This document shows, piece by piece, positions 7,440 through 15,839 of a stretch of 64,000 nt of DNA (positions are counted from its first letter, which is position 1; every line of letters starts with the position of its first letter). Origin of the DNA: Comamonadaceae bacterium. GTDB lineage: Bacteria; Pseudomonadota; Gammaproteobacteria; Burkholderiales; Burkholderiaceae_C. A program made the translations under genes and the position numbers. The notes under the pieces were generated by a model, which was not told where the DNA came from, did no database searches, and saw only the letters and a program-made list of their open reading frames with translations. The stretch spans positions 1 to 64,000 of the forward strand of contig CANJWZ010000008.1 of NCBI GenBank assembly GCA_947478725.1, read 5' to 3'.

Positions 7440-9440
7440 CTATTCACTCTTACTGCCCTGCTTCGCAGATTCGGTTTGGATCTTGTCATACGATTTGTCA
7501 GGGCCTGTGCGATACGGTTCGACATCACCAAAAATCGGGCCGGGATCACGGCCCATTCTTCGAGCATGACCTTCCCGCTGCGTGATTCCCAGCTCGTCCA
7601 AGAATTCGAGAGCATTGATCACGGCCTGACGCCCTGCACCGCTTTCATCACGGCACTGCGCCACGGTGAACAAGCCGTCCGGGTCTTGTTTGGCAAGTGT
7701 TCGTGCAATCAGCGCCAAACGCGCCATCGCGCTTCGCAGATAAAACCGGTTGTCGGCAACCTTGAGCAGGTGACCGCTGCCCGTCTTGCGCTGCAGGAAA
7801 TTAAGCAGCGTGTTTTCATGCAGGCCAAGTTGCGTTGCCAGCGCTGCAACAGGCGGCGGCATCAAACCGGCTGCCTCCAGCGCAGGATGGACCTGCTGCC
7901 ACAGCCTCTCATCATCCGGTCGTGCATTCACTGTCTGATAGCCGTACAGACGAACGATGCTTGCATCCAGTTGAACCAGATGGCTTTTATCCATGGCACG
8001 CAACACGCCTGCAAAGGCGGTTGCTTTCATGCCCGGCGACAGGAGTTTGCGCAGTGCTTCCACTGACTGGCCTGCCGCTTTGGGCTTGCTCATATGAAAT
8101 TGCCTGAGCGCCTCCAGCACGCTTTGCTGCAGCGAGTCAAAGCGTTGCGGCGCAAGCCCGATTTGCACGCCGGCATCGAACTGCGCAAGATCGACTTTCC
8201 GGTAGACCAGCTCGGCAGCTTCCGGTGTCAGATTGCAGATCCTCTCGAATCGATCAAGGTCCACGCCATCGTCTGATGCGTCTACAAGTGCGGCAAATGC
8301 TGCACCGGCCGTGTCTTGCGCCAGGGCCTTCATGCGCGCGCCTCGGGAGGCGTCGCGCCGACGCAGCGGACCGGCCATCGGGTCGAGCACAACGCCGCCA
8401 CCGATCGTGCGCGCAGCTGAATGATCACGCAGGATAAAACGGTCCAGCCTCAAGGCGCAGACCGGCCGCTCAAGCACCAGTTGCACATGTTCAACGCCGC
8501 CGGGCACGATAGCTTTGCCGGCAGAAATGGCCACACGCGCCAGAACGTCTGCGCTGCCGAGGTGCAAATGCACCGAGCTCCAGTGTTTTAACGGATTTTT
8601 TTCTGCAGGCAGCAAGGACATCTGCACATCCAGCCGGCAACCCGGATGATAGATAGCAGGATGCAGCACCCAGTCGCCGCGCGCGACCTCTGCAGAATGA
8701 CTGCCGCTGAGATTGAGCGCACACCGCTGGCCTGCCTTGGCCTCGCTCGCCGCCACTCCATGAATCTGGATGCCTCTCACGCGTACCTCGGAGCCCTTGC
8801 CTGATACTAACACCTTGTCGTTGGACCTGACCATGCCGTTGAACACGGTGCCTGTCACCACCGTGCCGCTGCCGCTGACCACAAATGCGCGGTCCACAGC
8901 AAACCTGAAGTGCTGATCGGCCGGCGACGCTTTTTTCTCGTTGACAGCTTCTGTCAGCAGCCGGCTTCGCAATGCATCGATGCCAGTCCCATCGCGGGCA
9001 GACACAGGCAGTACCGGGAAGCCAGAAGCAATGCTGTCGCCGACAAGTTGAGTGATCTCCAACTGCACCTCGCGAAGCCGACTTTCGCTGACACGGTCAA
9101 TTTTGCTGATGACGACTGCGCCGCGCTGAACATTGAGCAGGCTGACGATATTGAAATGCTCAACGGTTTGCGGCATGGGGCCGTCGTCTGCCGCGATCAC
9201 CAACAATGCGTAATCGATGCCGCAGACACCAGCCAACATGTTGCGGACAAAACGCTCATGTCCCGGTACATCGACAAAACCGATCAGCCCACCATCAGGT
9301 AAAGGCATATAGGCAAAGCCCAGATCGATAGAAATGCCGCGCGCCTTTTCCTCGGGCAAGCGGTCGGTGTCAGTATTGGTGAGGGTCTTGATCAGCAGCG
9401 TTTTACCGTGGTCAATATGTCCAGCGGTTGCGACGATCAC
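7440..9440 (-). CDS. selB: Selenocysteine-specific elongation factor SelB (first copy)
   Basis: A 666-residue GTPase that delivers Sec-tRNA(Sec) to UGA codons with a SECIS hairpin. G motifs: GHIDHGKT (7-14), DVPGHERF from residue 57, SKID (112-115). The switch I stretch RGISIDLGFA (34-43) is close to the E. coli form. EF-Tu-like domains follow, then a C-terminal winged-helix region (about residue 400 onward) that binds SECIS RNA. The GTG start at 9440 is supported by CGGAGGGCGCC. It is first in the minus-strand sel run. A second, divergent SelB is encoded on the other strand at 11187. Confidence 0.96.
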   Translation of the reverse strand: MIVATAGHIDHGKTLLIKTLTNTDTDRLPEEKARGISIDLGFAYMPLPDGGLIGFVDVPGHERFVRNMLAGVCGIDYALLVIAADDGPMPQTVEHFNIVSLLNVQRGAVVISKIDRVSESRLREVQLEITQLVGDSIASGFPVLPVSARDGTGIDALRSRLLTEAVNEKKASPADQHFRFAVDRAFVVSGSGTVVTGTVFNGMVRSNDKVLVSGKGSEVRVRGIQIHGVAASEAKAGQRCALNLSGSHSAEVARGDWVLHPAIYHPGCRLDVQMSLLPAEKNPLKHWSSVHLHLGSADVLARVAISAGKAIVPGGVEHVQLVLERPVCALRLDRFILRDHSAARTIGGGVVLDPMAGPLRRRDASRGARMKALAQDTAGAAFAALVDASDDGVDLDRFERICNLTPEAAELVYRKVDLAQFDAGVQIGLAPQRFDSLQQSVLEALRQFHMSKPKAAGQSVEALRKLLSPGMKATAFAGVLRAMDKSHLVQLDASIVRLYGYQTVNARPDDERLWQQVHPALEAAGLMPPPVAALATQLGLHENTLLNFLQRKTGSGHLLKVADNRFYLRSAMARLALIARTLAKQDPDGLFTVAQCRDESGAGRQAVINALEFLDELGITQREGHARRMGRDPGPIFGDVEPYRTGPDKSYDKIQTESAKQGSKSE

Positions 9441-9714
9441 GAGGCGCCCTCCGTTCGGGCGCTTGGATACGGGGGAGACATTTCAACTACGTCCATATTC
9501 CGACTCAGTCTATAAGTTGCCATGCCCCAATCCAGTCCCCAAGGCAGCGCGTCGACGTGTGAACGCTTCAGACATTTCTTGTTCCAAGAACGGCTTTGAA
9601 ACCAAGAACTTGGCGCATATCGGAAGTATAAAGTTTTGTTGACAATATCATAGTATGGCCTACTCTCCTAGGCCACAGACACTTTCACTCAATGAGAGTT
9701 AGCGACAAAATTTT

Positions 9715-9870
9715 ATGGCTGATTCTTCTGTTGAAAAGGCGTGCATGCTGCTGCGAGCGCTGAGTGATCCGTCTATTGATTGCCTTAACTCGATCGGCAG
9801 CCAGATGCTATGGATATTTAAAATCCGAGCAGCTAAAAAAGAGGGTGATCCGACAAGAGATCGTCCCTAA
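9715..9870 (+). pseudogene. IclR-family regulator N-terminal fragment
   Basis: A 51-codon frame starting MADSSVEKACMLLRALSDPS, which matches the opening of IclR-type regulators (S.VEKA..LLRALSD) just before their helix-turn-helix. The frame then loses similarity and stops. The helix-turn-helix and ligand domains are missing. It is probably the truncated start of a regulator left by rearrangement between the two selB genes. Confidence 0.5.
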
Positions 9871-9923
9871 ATTCAATGATTTAAGCCCTTTTTAAAGGGT
9901 TTACCCCAGACTAAAGTCCCAAT

Positions 9924-9951
9924 TTGACAGAATGTTGCCGTGGACTACTAT
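9924..9951 (+). promoter_or_regulatory. Candidate sigma-70 promoter
   Basis: TTGACA (9924-9929), a perfect -35 box, is followed after 16 bp by TACTAT (9946-9951), an acceptable -10 box. It faces the Bug fragment at 10013 and, beyond it, the reductase-selB operon at 10209. It could drive that operon through the broken gene. Found by eye only. Confidence 0.4.
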
Positions 9952-10012
9952 TAATACGATCAATACTCAGACCATAGTCTTTAAGTCAACTAGACGAAAA
10001 ATAGGAGGCGAC

Positions 10013-10117
10013 ATGACGTTCACACCTCGACAAGCGTTGTTGGGGGTTGTGGGTTCAACTGCAATAGTCCCAGGCATTGTGATGGCGGCGGACACATGGC
10101 CAACTCTTATTGCTTAG
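10013..10117 (+). pseudogene. Bug/TctC receptor signal-peptide fragment
   Basis: A 34-residue frame (MTFTPRQALLGVVGSTAIVP and onward) with a good ribosome-binding site (AGGAGGCGAC). It consists of a signal peptide ending GIVMAADTWP, as in Bug receptors, then stops. No receptor body follows. A headless Bug C-terminal half lies at 13345-13875. The two may be the ends of one gene split by insertion of the reductase-selB pair, but this is only an inference. Confidence 0.5.
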
Positions 10118-10208
10118 AAAAATGCGTGCATAAAACCTCCCAAAAAATGTCGCAACTATCCGTGAGTCTTTATTTGGCCAGCATCAACTTATCAACAGTC
10201 TTTTAATA

Positions 10209-11147
10209 ATGAAATTAGAAAAGCAAGCTTTTGACATTCTGGTCATCGGAGGGGGTGCGTCAGGACTTACTGCAGCAAGCCAAGCGGCCGAGCGTGGGGC
10301 GACTGTGATGTGTGTTGACAACGGCGGGATGTTGGGGGGTGTCATAACAAACATTGGAAAACTTGATAGTTATCCGACCCCCGTTGCCACAGCAGGAGCG
10401 ACGCTCGTTGATAGTTTGGTCGAGAGTTGTAAGACGCTTGATGTTGCTTTTTCCGATGTGCCGGTGATCTCACTAGAGCTTTCGGATGGAACGCTCATCG
10501 CGACAACAGTGCGCGGGACCATCAGTGCTGGTGCGGTCATCATTGCCTCTGGCGCTCGCCTTCGGCAGCTCGGCGTGCCGGGTGAAGCCGAATTAAGCGG
10601 ACGCGGCGTGTCCCAATGCAACTGGTGCGACGGCGGATTTTTCAAAAATGAACCCGTGATTGTGGTCGGTGGGGGCGACGCCGCATTTCAGGCCGCTATT
10701 CACCTGGCTGGCTTCTGCTCTTCAGTTACGGTTGTGATGCGTAGCTCTACTATTCGGGCGCGCCGCGCGTACGTCCTGCAGGCTGGTGACAACGAAACAA
10801 TTTCCTTCATTTGGGATACGGTCGTCGAAGGCATTGTGGGTAGCAACAAGGTCGAAAAAGTATTGCTACGTAATACAACAGACAACTCGACCACGGAGAT
10901 GGCGACCTCAGGTATTTTTATCTTTGCCGGTACGGAGCCGAACACCGCCTACCTTCCCGAAGAAATTCGACTTGATGCAAGTGGAGCAGTGATTACCAAC
11001 GAGTCTCTCCTTACTTCGTTGCCGGGGGTTTACGCGGTAGGGGCTGTGAGGAGCGGCTATATGGGGCAGCTTGTGAGTGCATGCGGTGAGGCCGCCACCG
11101 CAGCTGCATCCGCTATTCAAAATCTGAAGAACCGTGAGCGACTCTAG
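10209..11147 (+). CDS. Thioredoxin-reductase-like FAD/NAD(P) oxidoreductase
   Basis: A 312-residue flavoprotein of the low-molecular-weight thioredoxin reductase fold. FAD motif IGGGASG (13-19); redox pair C137-C140 in CNWCDG (TrxB has CATCDG); nucleotide motif VGGGDAA (153-159). Unusual points: the NADPH-binding HRR..FRA motif is replaced by MRSSTIRARRA, and the late FAD motif that normally reads GD is YAVGAVRSG, so the conserved Asp is Ala. These suggest a different electron donor or a specialised partner. It is followed after 39 bp by selB2 and lies upstream of the selenoproteins, so reduction of the UGSC proteins is a reasonable guess. The start at 10209 lacks a clear ribosome-binding site. 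Confidence 0.88.
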   Translation: MKLEKQAFDILVIGGGASGLTAASQAAERGATVMCVDNGGMLGGVITNIGKLDSYPTPVATAGATLVDSLVESCKTLDVAFSDVPVISLELSDGTLIATTVRGTISAGAVIIASGARLRQLGVPGEAELSGRGVSQCNWCDGGFFKNEPVIVVGGGDAAFQAAIHLAGFCSSVTVVMRSSTIRARRAYVLQAGDNETISFIWDTVVEGIVGSNKVEKVLLRNTTDNSTTEMATSGIFIFAGTEPNTAYLPEEIRLDASGAVITNESLLTSLPGVYAVGAVRSGYMGQLVSACGEAATAAASAIQNLKNRERL

Positions 11148-11186
11148 GTCCGTGAGGGAACCAGAATTTTTCAGGCGGGTGGGGCG

Positions 11187-13142
11187 ATGATTATCGCCAC
11201 TGCCGGCCATGTTGATCATGGCAAGACCACTCTTATTAAAGCGCTTACTGGCGTCGAAACCGATCGCCTGCCAGAGGAAAAGATACGCAGCATGACCATA
11301 GAGCCAGGCTTCGCGTACTCACATCTAAATGGCACCGAGGGTGACCTTGATATGGGTAGCACGGACTCCATAGCGTTTATCGACGTCCCCGGTCACCAGG
11401 GATTTATACGAAACATGCTGTGCGGAGTGTCCGGTGCAGATTTCGCACTTATGGTAGTTGCCGCAGATGACGGCTTGATGCCTCAAACTAATGAACACTT
11501 GTCACTGCTATGTCTACTCGATATAGAGATTACGGCGGTTGCGCTGACCAAGATTGATCGGGTGCATCCCAGCCGTATAACCGAAGTGCGTGATCAGATT
11601 GAGCTTTTGCTTGTTGACACGCCGTCATCCCATGCGCCTATATTTGAAGTGGCCGCACCCGAAGACATTGGCATTAGCGCTTTGAAAAAACACTTGTTTG
11701 AGCGAGCAAAGGCTTTTACCCACCGCGGCGCCCCCGGCAACTTCCGGCTTCCCATTGACCGATGTTTTAACCTGCCTGGTGCTGGCCTTATTGTCACCGG
11801 CACGGCTGCATATGGCACCTTGGCGACCGGTGATACCGTACGTATGCTCAGCTCTGGCACGACAGCGCGTGTCAGATCTATCCATGCGCAGAATCGCGAC
11901 GCAATACGGGGCAGGTCGGGACAACGTTGTGCCCTTAACCTCGCGAGCACGAATCTCAAGAAAAGCGACGTTATTCGCGGCGATTGGATCGTGTCTTCAG
12001 AAGCACCTCCCGCGCAATCGAAAATTGATGTGCGCTTGCACTTTCTTGGTTCGCAAGCGCGCAATCTTGCAAATGGGACGCATGTACACGTACACCTTGG
12101 CACTTCACATGTCATGGCTCGCATTCTGACGCTGGAAGGCAAGTCAATTCAGCCGGGAGAATCGGGATGGGCACAACTGGTATTTGGCAGGCCTATAGGA
12201 GCGGTTTTCGGCGATAGATTCGTAGTGCGCGACCAGTCTGCGCAACTCACGCTTGGGGGCGGGAAGGTAATCGATATATTTCCCCCGCTGCGAGGGCGTT
12301 CTAAACCTGATCGTTTGTCAATTCTTGCTGCGCTTGAAGCGGATGACCATGTCGTTGCTCTGGAACGTGTGCTGGAGCTCAAGAATGCCGGGCTTCAGTT
12401 AAATGAATTCAGTGCAGGCCGGAATATGACGTCAGAAGAGGCGACAGCGCTATTTCGATGTGTAGACATGGTGACCATTGCCACAAACAACGGGCTTGTC
12501 GCTTTTTCCCCGTCGCGTTGGAGTGACTTGCGCTCGGCGATCTTTGCAGATCTCACCAGGTGGCACGAAAAACATCCTGCCATGATTGGGCCGCCATTAA
12601 ATCAATTACTAATTGAAGGCCCTTTACGCATTCCTGAAGAGACACTCTACGCCGTTGTAACGTCTCTGGCTCAAGAAGGTGAGATTGTTCGAAACGGCAT
12701 GGGCGTGCGCCGCTCCGATCATATTCCGCGACTGAACAAAGTTGACGAAGCCTTATGGTGCCAAATTGAAAAACTACTTGCGACAGGCCATCTGCGCCCT
12801 CCATCCATCTCAGAGCTGTCCTTTGCGTTGAGCGAAAACGTTAGCAAGATTGAGGCTACCGCGCAGCGAGCGGCACACTGCGGGCGAGCGTTCCGGGTAT
12901 CTTCCAAACGTTATTTTCTACCCGCTCCAGTAATAGAACTTGCAGAAATGATGCGCACGCTTGCTCTGCAAAGTCCTGAAGGAAAAGTCGCTGCGAGTGC
13001 CTTCCGCGATCACTCTGGCATAGGGAGAAACATGACGATAGAGGTCCTCGACTTTTTTGACAGGGTTAAGTTCACGCGCCGCTTGGGAGCAGGCCACAAG
13101 TGCAATCATGACCCTCGCGAGTTCTTTGGTGCGACCAGTTAG
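11187..13142 (+). CDS. Second, divergent SelB-like selenocysteine elongation factor
   Basis: A 651-residue SelB homologue with GHVDHGKT (7-14), DVPGH (66-70) and TKID (121-124), EF-Tu-like domains 2 and 3, and a full-length C-terminal winged-helix region (about 400-651) ending in the usual RRLGAGHKCNHDP-type tail. It differs from the first SelB in switch I (RSMTIEPGFA against RGISIDLGFA) and switch II (GHQGF against GHERF). It sits between the reductase and the UGSC genes on the same strand. Family knowledge says it should deliver Sec-tRNA. A role dedicated to the local selenoproteins is inference. Base composition looks less GC-rich than selA or the amidase. Confidence 0.93.
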   Translation: MIIATAGHVDHGKTTLIKALTGVETDRLPEEKIRSMTIEPGFAYSHLNGTEGDLDMGSTDSIAFIDVPGHQGFIRNMLCGVSGADFALMVVAADDGLMPQTNEHLSLLCLLDIEITAVALTKIDRVHPSRITEVRDQIELLLVDTPSSHAPIFEVAAPEDIGISALKKHLFERAKAFTHRGAPGNFRLPIDRCFNLPGAGLIVTGTAAYGTLATGDTVRMLSSGTTARVRSIHAQNRDAIRGRSGQRCALNLASTNLKKSDVIRGDWIVSSEAPPAQSKIDVRLHFLGSQARNLANGTHVHVHLGTSHVMARILTLEGKSIQPGESGWAQLVFGRPIGAVFGDRFVVRDQSAQLTLGGGKVIDIFPPLRGRSKPDRLSILAALEADDHVVALERVLELKNAGLQLNEFSAGRNMTSEEATALFRCVDMVTIATNNGLVAFSPSRWSDLRSAIFADLTRWHEKHPAMIGPPLNQLLIEGPLRIPEETLYAVVTSLAQEGEIVRNGMGVRRSDHIPRLNKVDEALWCQIEKLLATGHLRPPSISELSFALSENVSKIEATAQRAAHCGRAFRVSSKRYFLPAPVIELAEMMRTLALQSPEGKVAASAFRDHSGIGRNMTIEVLDFFDRVKFTRRLGAGHKCNHDPREFFGATS

Positions 13143-13344
13143 GTATGCCTTCTATAGAGTATGCGAGTACATCGACAACCTGGCATGCAAATAAAAAACT
13201 GGGCCATGTGCTGCGGTAGGGTGTGCCGTGGTGCGAGGGCACTATTGCCTCAGTTGGGGCGCGGGTTTCCCCATCTTCTTCCCGTATGTCGTGGTTGTCG
13301 CTCCTAAGCTAGCGGTGCACTCAATTTCTGATTTGCTCGCCTAA
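13143..13344. other. Short interval without a gene
   Basis: I see no gene, RNA or clear promoter between the selB2 stop and the broken Bug receptor. Confidence 0.5.
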
Positions 13345-13875
13345 GCGAAAGCAAACCCAAATAAGTTTAGTTTTTCCTACAGTTCTGCAACTGGAAAGAT
13401 CGCCGCCGCCCTTGTGAATGCAATGAAGATAGACACCGTGGGAGTTGCCTACAAGTCGGCACCTGAAGCCATGACAAGTGTTATAGGTGGACAGGTCACT
13501 TTCAGCGTGGTTGATTTCGCGTCGAGCCAGACGTTGATTCAATCTGGGCGCTTGAGGGGTATCGCCGAGACCACAAATTCTCGTACGGCTCTTGCGCCAG
13601 AGCTGCCGACTATCGCCGAAGTTACGGGCCTTCGCGACTTCGGCGTCGTCGCTTGGACTGGCTTTTTTGGTCCGTCTGGTCTTCCGCAGGGGATCACGGA
13701 CCGGTTAGCGACCGTACTTCTGAAAATCGTCAACCGTAAGGAAATGCAGGAAAAAATCCTCGCCATGAGCGCAGAACCGGCACCGCTTAATTCCACAGAT
13801 TTCAAAGCCTATGTCAAAAGCCAATTGGCGGTCTGGGAACGCCAAGTCAAGATGGCGGGGATAGTGCCGGAATAG
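13345..13875 (+). pseudogene. Bug/TctC receptor, C-terminal half only
   Basis: The frame opens after a stop at 13342 with AKANPNKFSFSYSS, the middle of a Bug receptor, and runs to the normal C-terminus (VWERQVKMAGIVPE). Signal peptide and first lobe are absent. It is closely related to the intact receptor at 33462 (shared VGVAYKSAPEAMTSV and FGVVAW segments). A GTG at 13414 could start a shorter product, but without the first lobe it would not bind ligand normally. It lies directly upstream of the first UGSC gene. Confidence 0.8.
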
Positions 13876-14099
13876 CTCCAAGCCGCCCGCGAAAGACAGA
13901 CCAGAAGCTCGAAATCTGCCCACTCGCCGCGGCAGCAGACGATGCCGAACAATTGCTTGGTAAACCAATCAGCCCCGTCAACATTGCTGCCCATTAGCAT
14001 GCATTGCGCCATGCCGGCATCCATGACATACTTGCCGGAAAATCCCCGGCGGATGTCGCAGTTTTAAATGTATTTGATCTATCTAAAAGGAGCATTTTC

Positions 14100-15839
14100 A
14101 TGACTTCCGAAGTTACCAGTGCTGTGTATTGGCCCCGAGGTGTGAGAACCGTTACAGTCCAGCCTTTGCCACCGCGTCCTGCGACTCTCGAAGGAAAGAC
14201 AATTGCCTTCCTTTGGGATTTTATTTTTCGTGGCGACGAGATATTTCCCATCATCAAGCGCGAGTTAAATAAGCGCTACGCCAATATGAAGTTTATTGGC
14301 TATGACGAATTCGGATCCACCCATGGTGATGATGAACATGCGATATTGGCGTCGCTCCCTGAGCGTCTGAAGGCGCTTAAGGTCGACGGCGTTATTTCAG
14401 GCATGGGTTGCTGAGGTAGTTGCACACCCGCCGTGTTGCGGGTGAGTGCGATTGCCGAAAAAGCGGGTATTCCATCGGCCTCTTTGGTTTGCGAAGGATT
14501 TGTTGGGCAAGCGAAGAACGCGTGCGCAGGGTTGGGACTGTCGCCGTTGCCATTAGGTGTAGTACCGGGGCACCCGGACGTTCAGACTGATGAGGAGCTG
14601 GACCACAACATTGTGAATACCACCGTGCAGCTCGTCATTGATGCGCTGACAAAGTCAGACGAAACGCAACATCTAGCGGCCGAACCCTTGCTGGATGAAG
14701 TAGTTTTTGAAGGCACGCTTGATGAGATCAACCGTTATTTCTACGAAAACCAGTGGAGCGACGGTCTTCCAATCATTCCTCCGACGCGAGAGCGTATCGA
14801 TGAGTTCCTTGCGTTTTCCGATAGGCCGGCTGACGAGCGTTTGGGCGTTATGCTGCCCGATAGCCGGGCTGCAACTATCTGGAATGTCGCGGTAAACGGT
14901 GTCATGGCCGGCTGTCGCCCCGAATACATGCCGGTGTTGGTTGCGCTGGTCGAAGCGATGGTAGATCCGGGTTATGGCGTAGAGCACAGTGGAAATACAC
15001 CAGGCGCAGACACGCAGATCGTCATTAACGGGCCACTCATAAAAGAGCTTGGCTTCAATTATGAGCAGGGCGCGCTACGAGATGGCTTCCAGGCCAACAC
15101 CAGCATCGGAAGGTTTTGGCGACTCTATCTTCGCAATGTTGCGGGCTTCCTGCCCCATCAAAATGACAAAGGAACATTTGGCAATACATGGCGCGTCGTG
15201 ATGGCCGAGAACGAAGACGTGCTTTCAGAGATCGGATGGCCGACGCTGGCTGCTTCCAATGGGTTACCAAACGCCGCTAATTCAGTCACGATTGGACGGT
15301 ACACCGGCGCGCACGTGGTGGTGTCAGTCTTTGGTAAAAATGCTGAGGAGTGTGTCCCGTATCTTGCTGACTCGCTCGCTCAGTTCACCGGCTGGGAATT
15401 GATTTTCACCGTGGGATTCTCCACAGGCAGTTATAGACCTTTGTTGGTTCTTTCCCCGGTCATAGCCAAAACTATTGCCAAGTCGGGCGTGAGCAAAGAA
15501 CAGCTACAGCAGATGTTGTTCGAGCAGGCACGCATGCCAGCGTGGCACTTCGAAAAATACATTAGCGGTTTTACAAACATTGTCCCTGGACGCCGGACGC
15601 TATACGATCTCGTCGCGCTTGGAAAGGCGCCCAAGATCTATGGTTTGTCACGTGATCCGAATCGGTTGGTGCCGATAGTACTAAAACCCGAACACATCAT
15701 GATCGCGGTTAGTGGGGACCCATGGCGCACGAATTGTTTCGTCCTGACCCACAACGGAATGTTGGGCTTTCCAACTACTAAAGAGGTGAATTTGCCGGAG
15801 GAGTGGCGAATAAAGCTGCAACGCGCACAAAGAAAATGA
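14100..15839 (+). CDS. UGSC-type selenoprotein fused to partner domain (in-frame TGA = Sec)
   Basis: One 579-residue gene split by TGA at 14412-14414. Reading through gives GMGC-U-GSCTPA with Sec105, flanked by C104 and C108, and the frame continues unbroken to 15839. Residues 1-185 form the UGSC domain; the family is known from selenoprotein surveys, but its reaction is not established. From about residue 205 to the end is the partner domain (DGLPIIPPT, NGVMAGCRPEYMPV with C272). The start at 14100 follows AAAAGGAGC. A hairpin suited to be a SECIS element follows the TGA. A TGA readthrough is favoured over two genes because the coding signal and the motif cross the stop and no start or ribosome-binding site follows it. 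Confidence 0.92.
14422..14449 (+). promoter_or_regulatory. Candidate SECIS hairpin of the first UGSC gene
   Basis: Beginning 7 nt after the TGA: GCAC pairs with GTGC (outer), then ACCCGC pairs with GCGGGT, enclosing the loop CGTGTT, with a 2-nt bulge (GA) on the 3' side. The apical loop starts 17 nt after the TGA and contains G-U residues, as SelB-binding loops do in bacteria. A strong local hairpin at this distance supports Sec insertion. Confidence 0.75.

Noticed and set aside
14412..14414. TGA at 14412 as a true stop or sequencing error
   Set aside because: The same motif has a TGA at the same place in a second gene (18820), hairpins follow both, and the Sec machinery is local. An error would have to occur twice at one motif.
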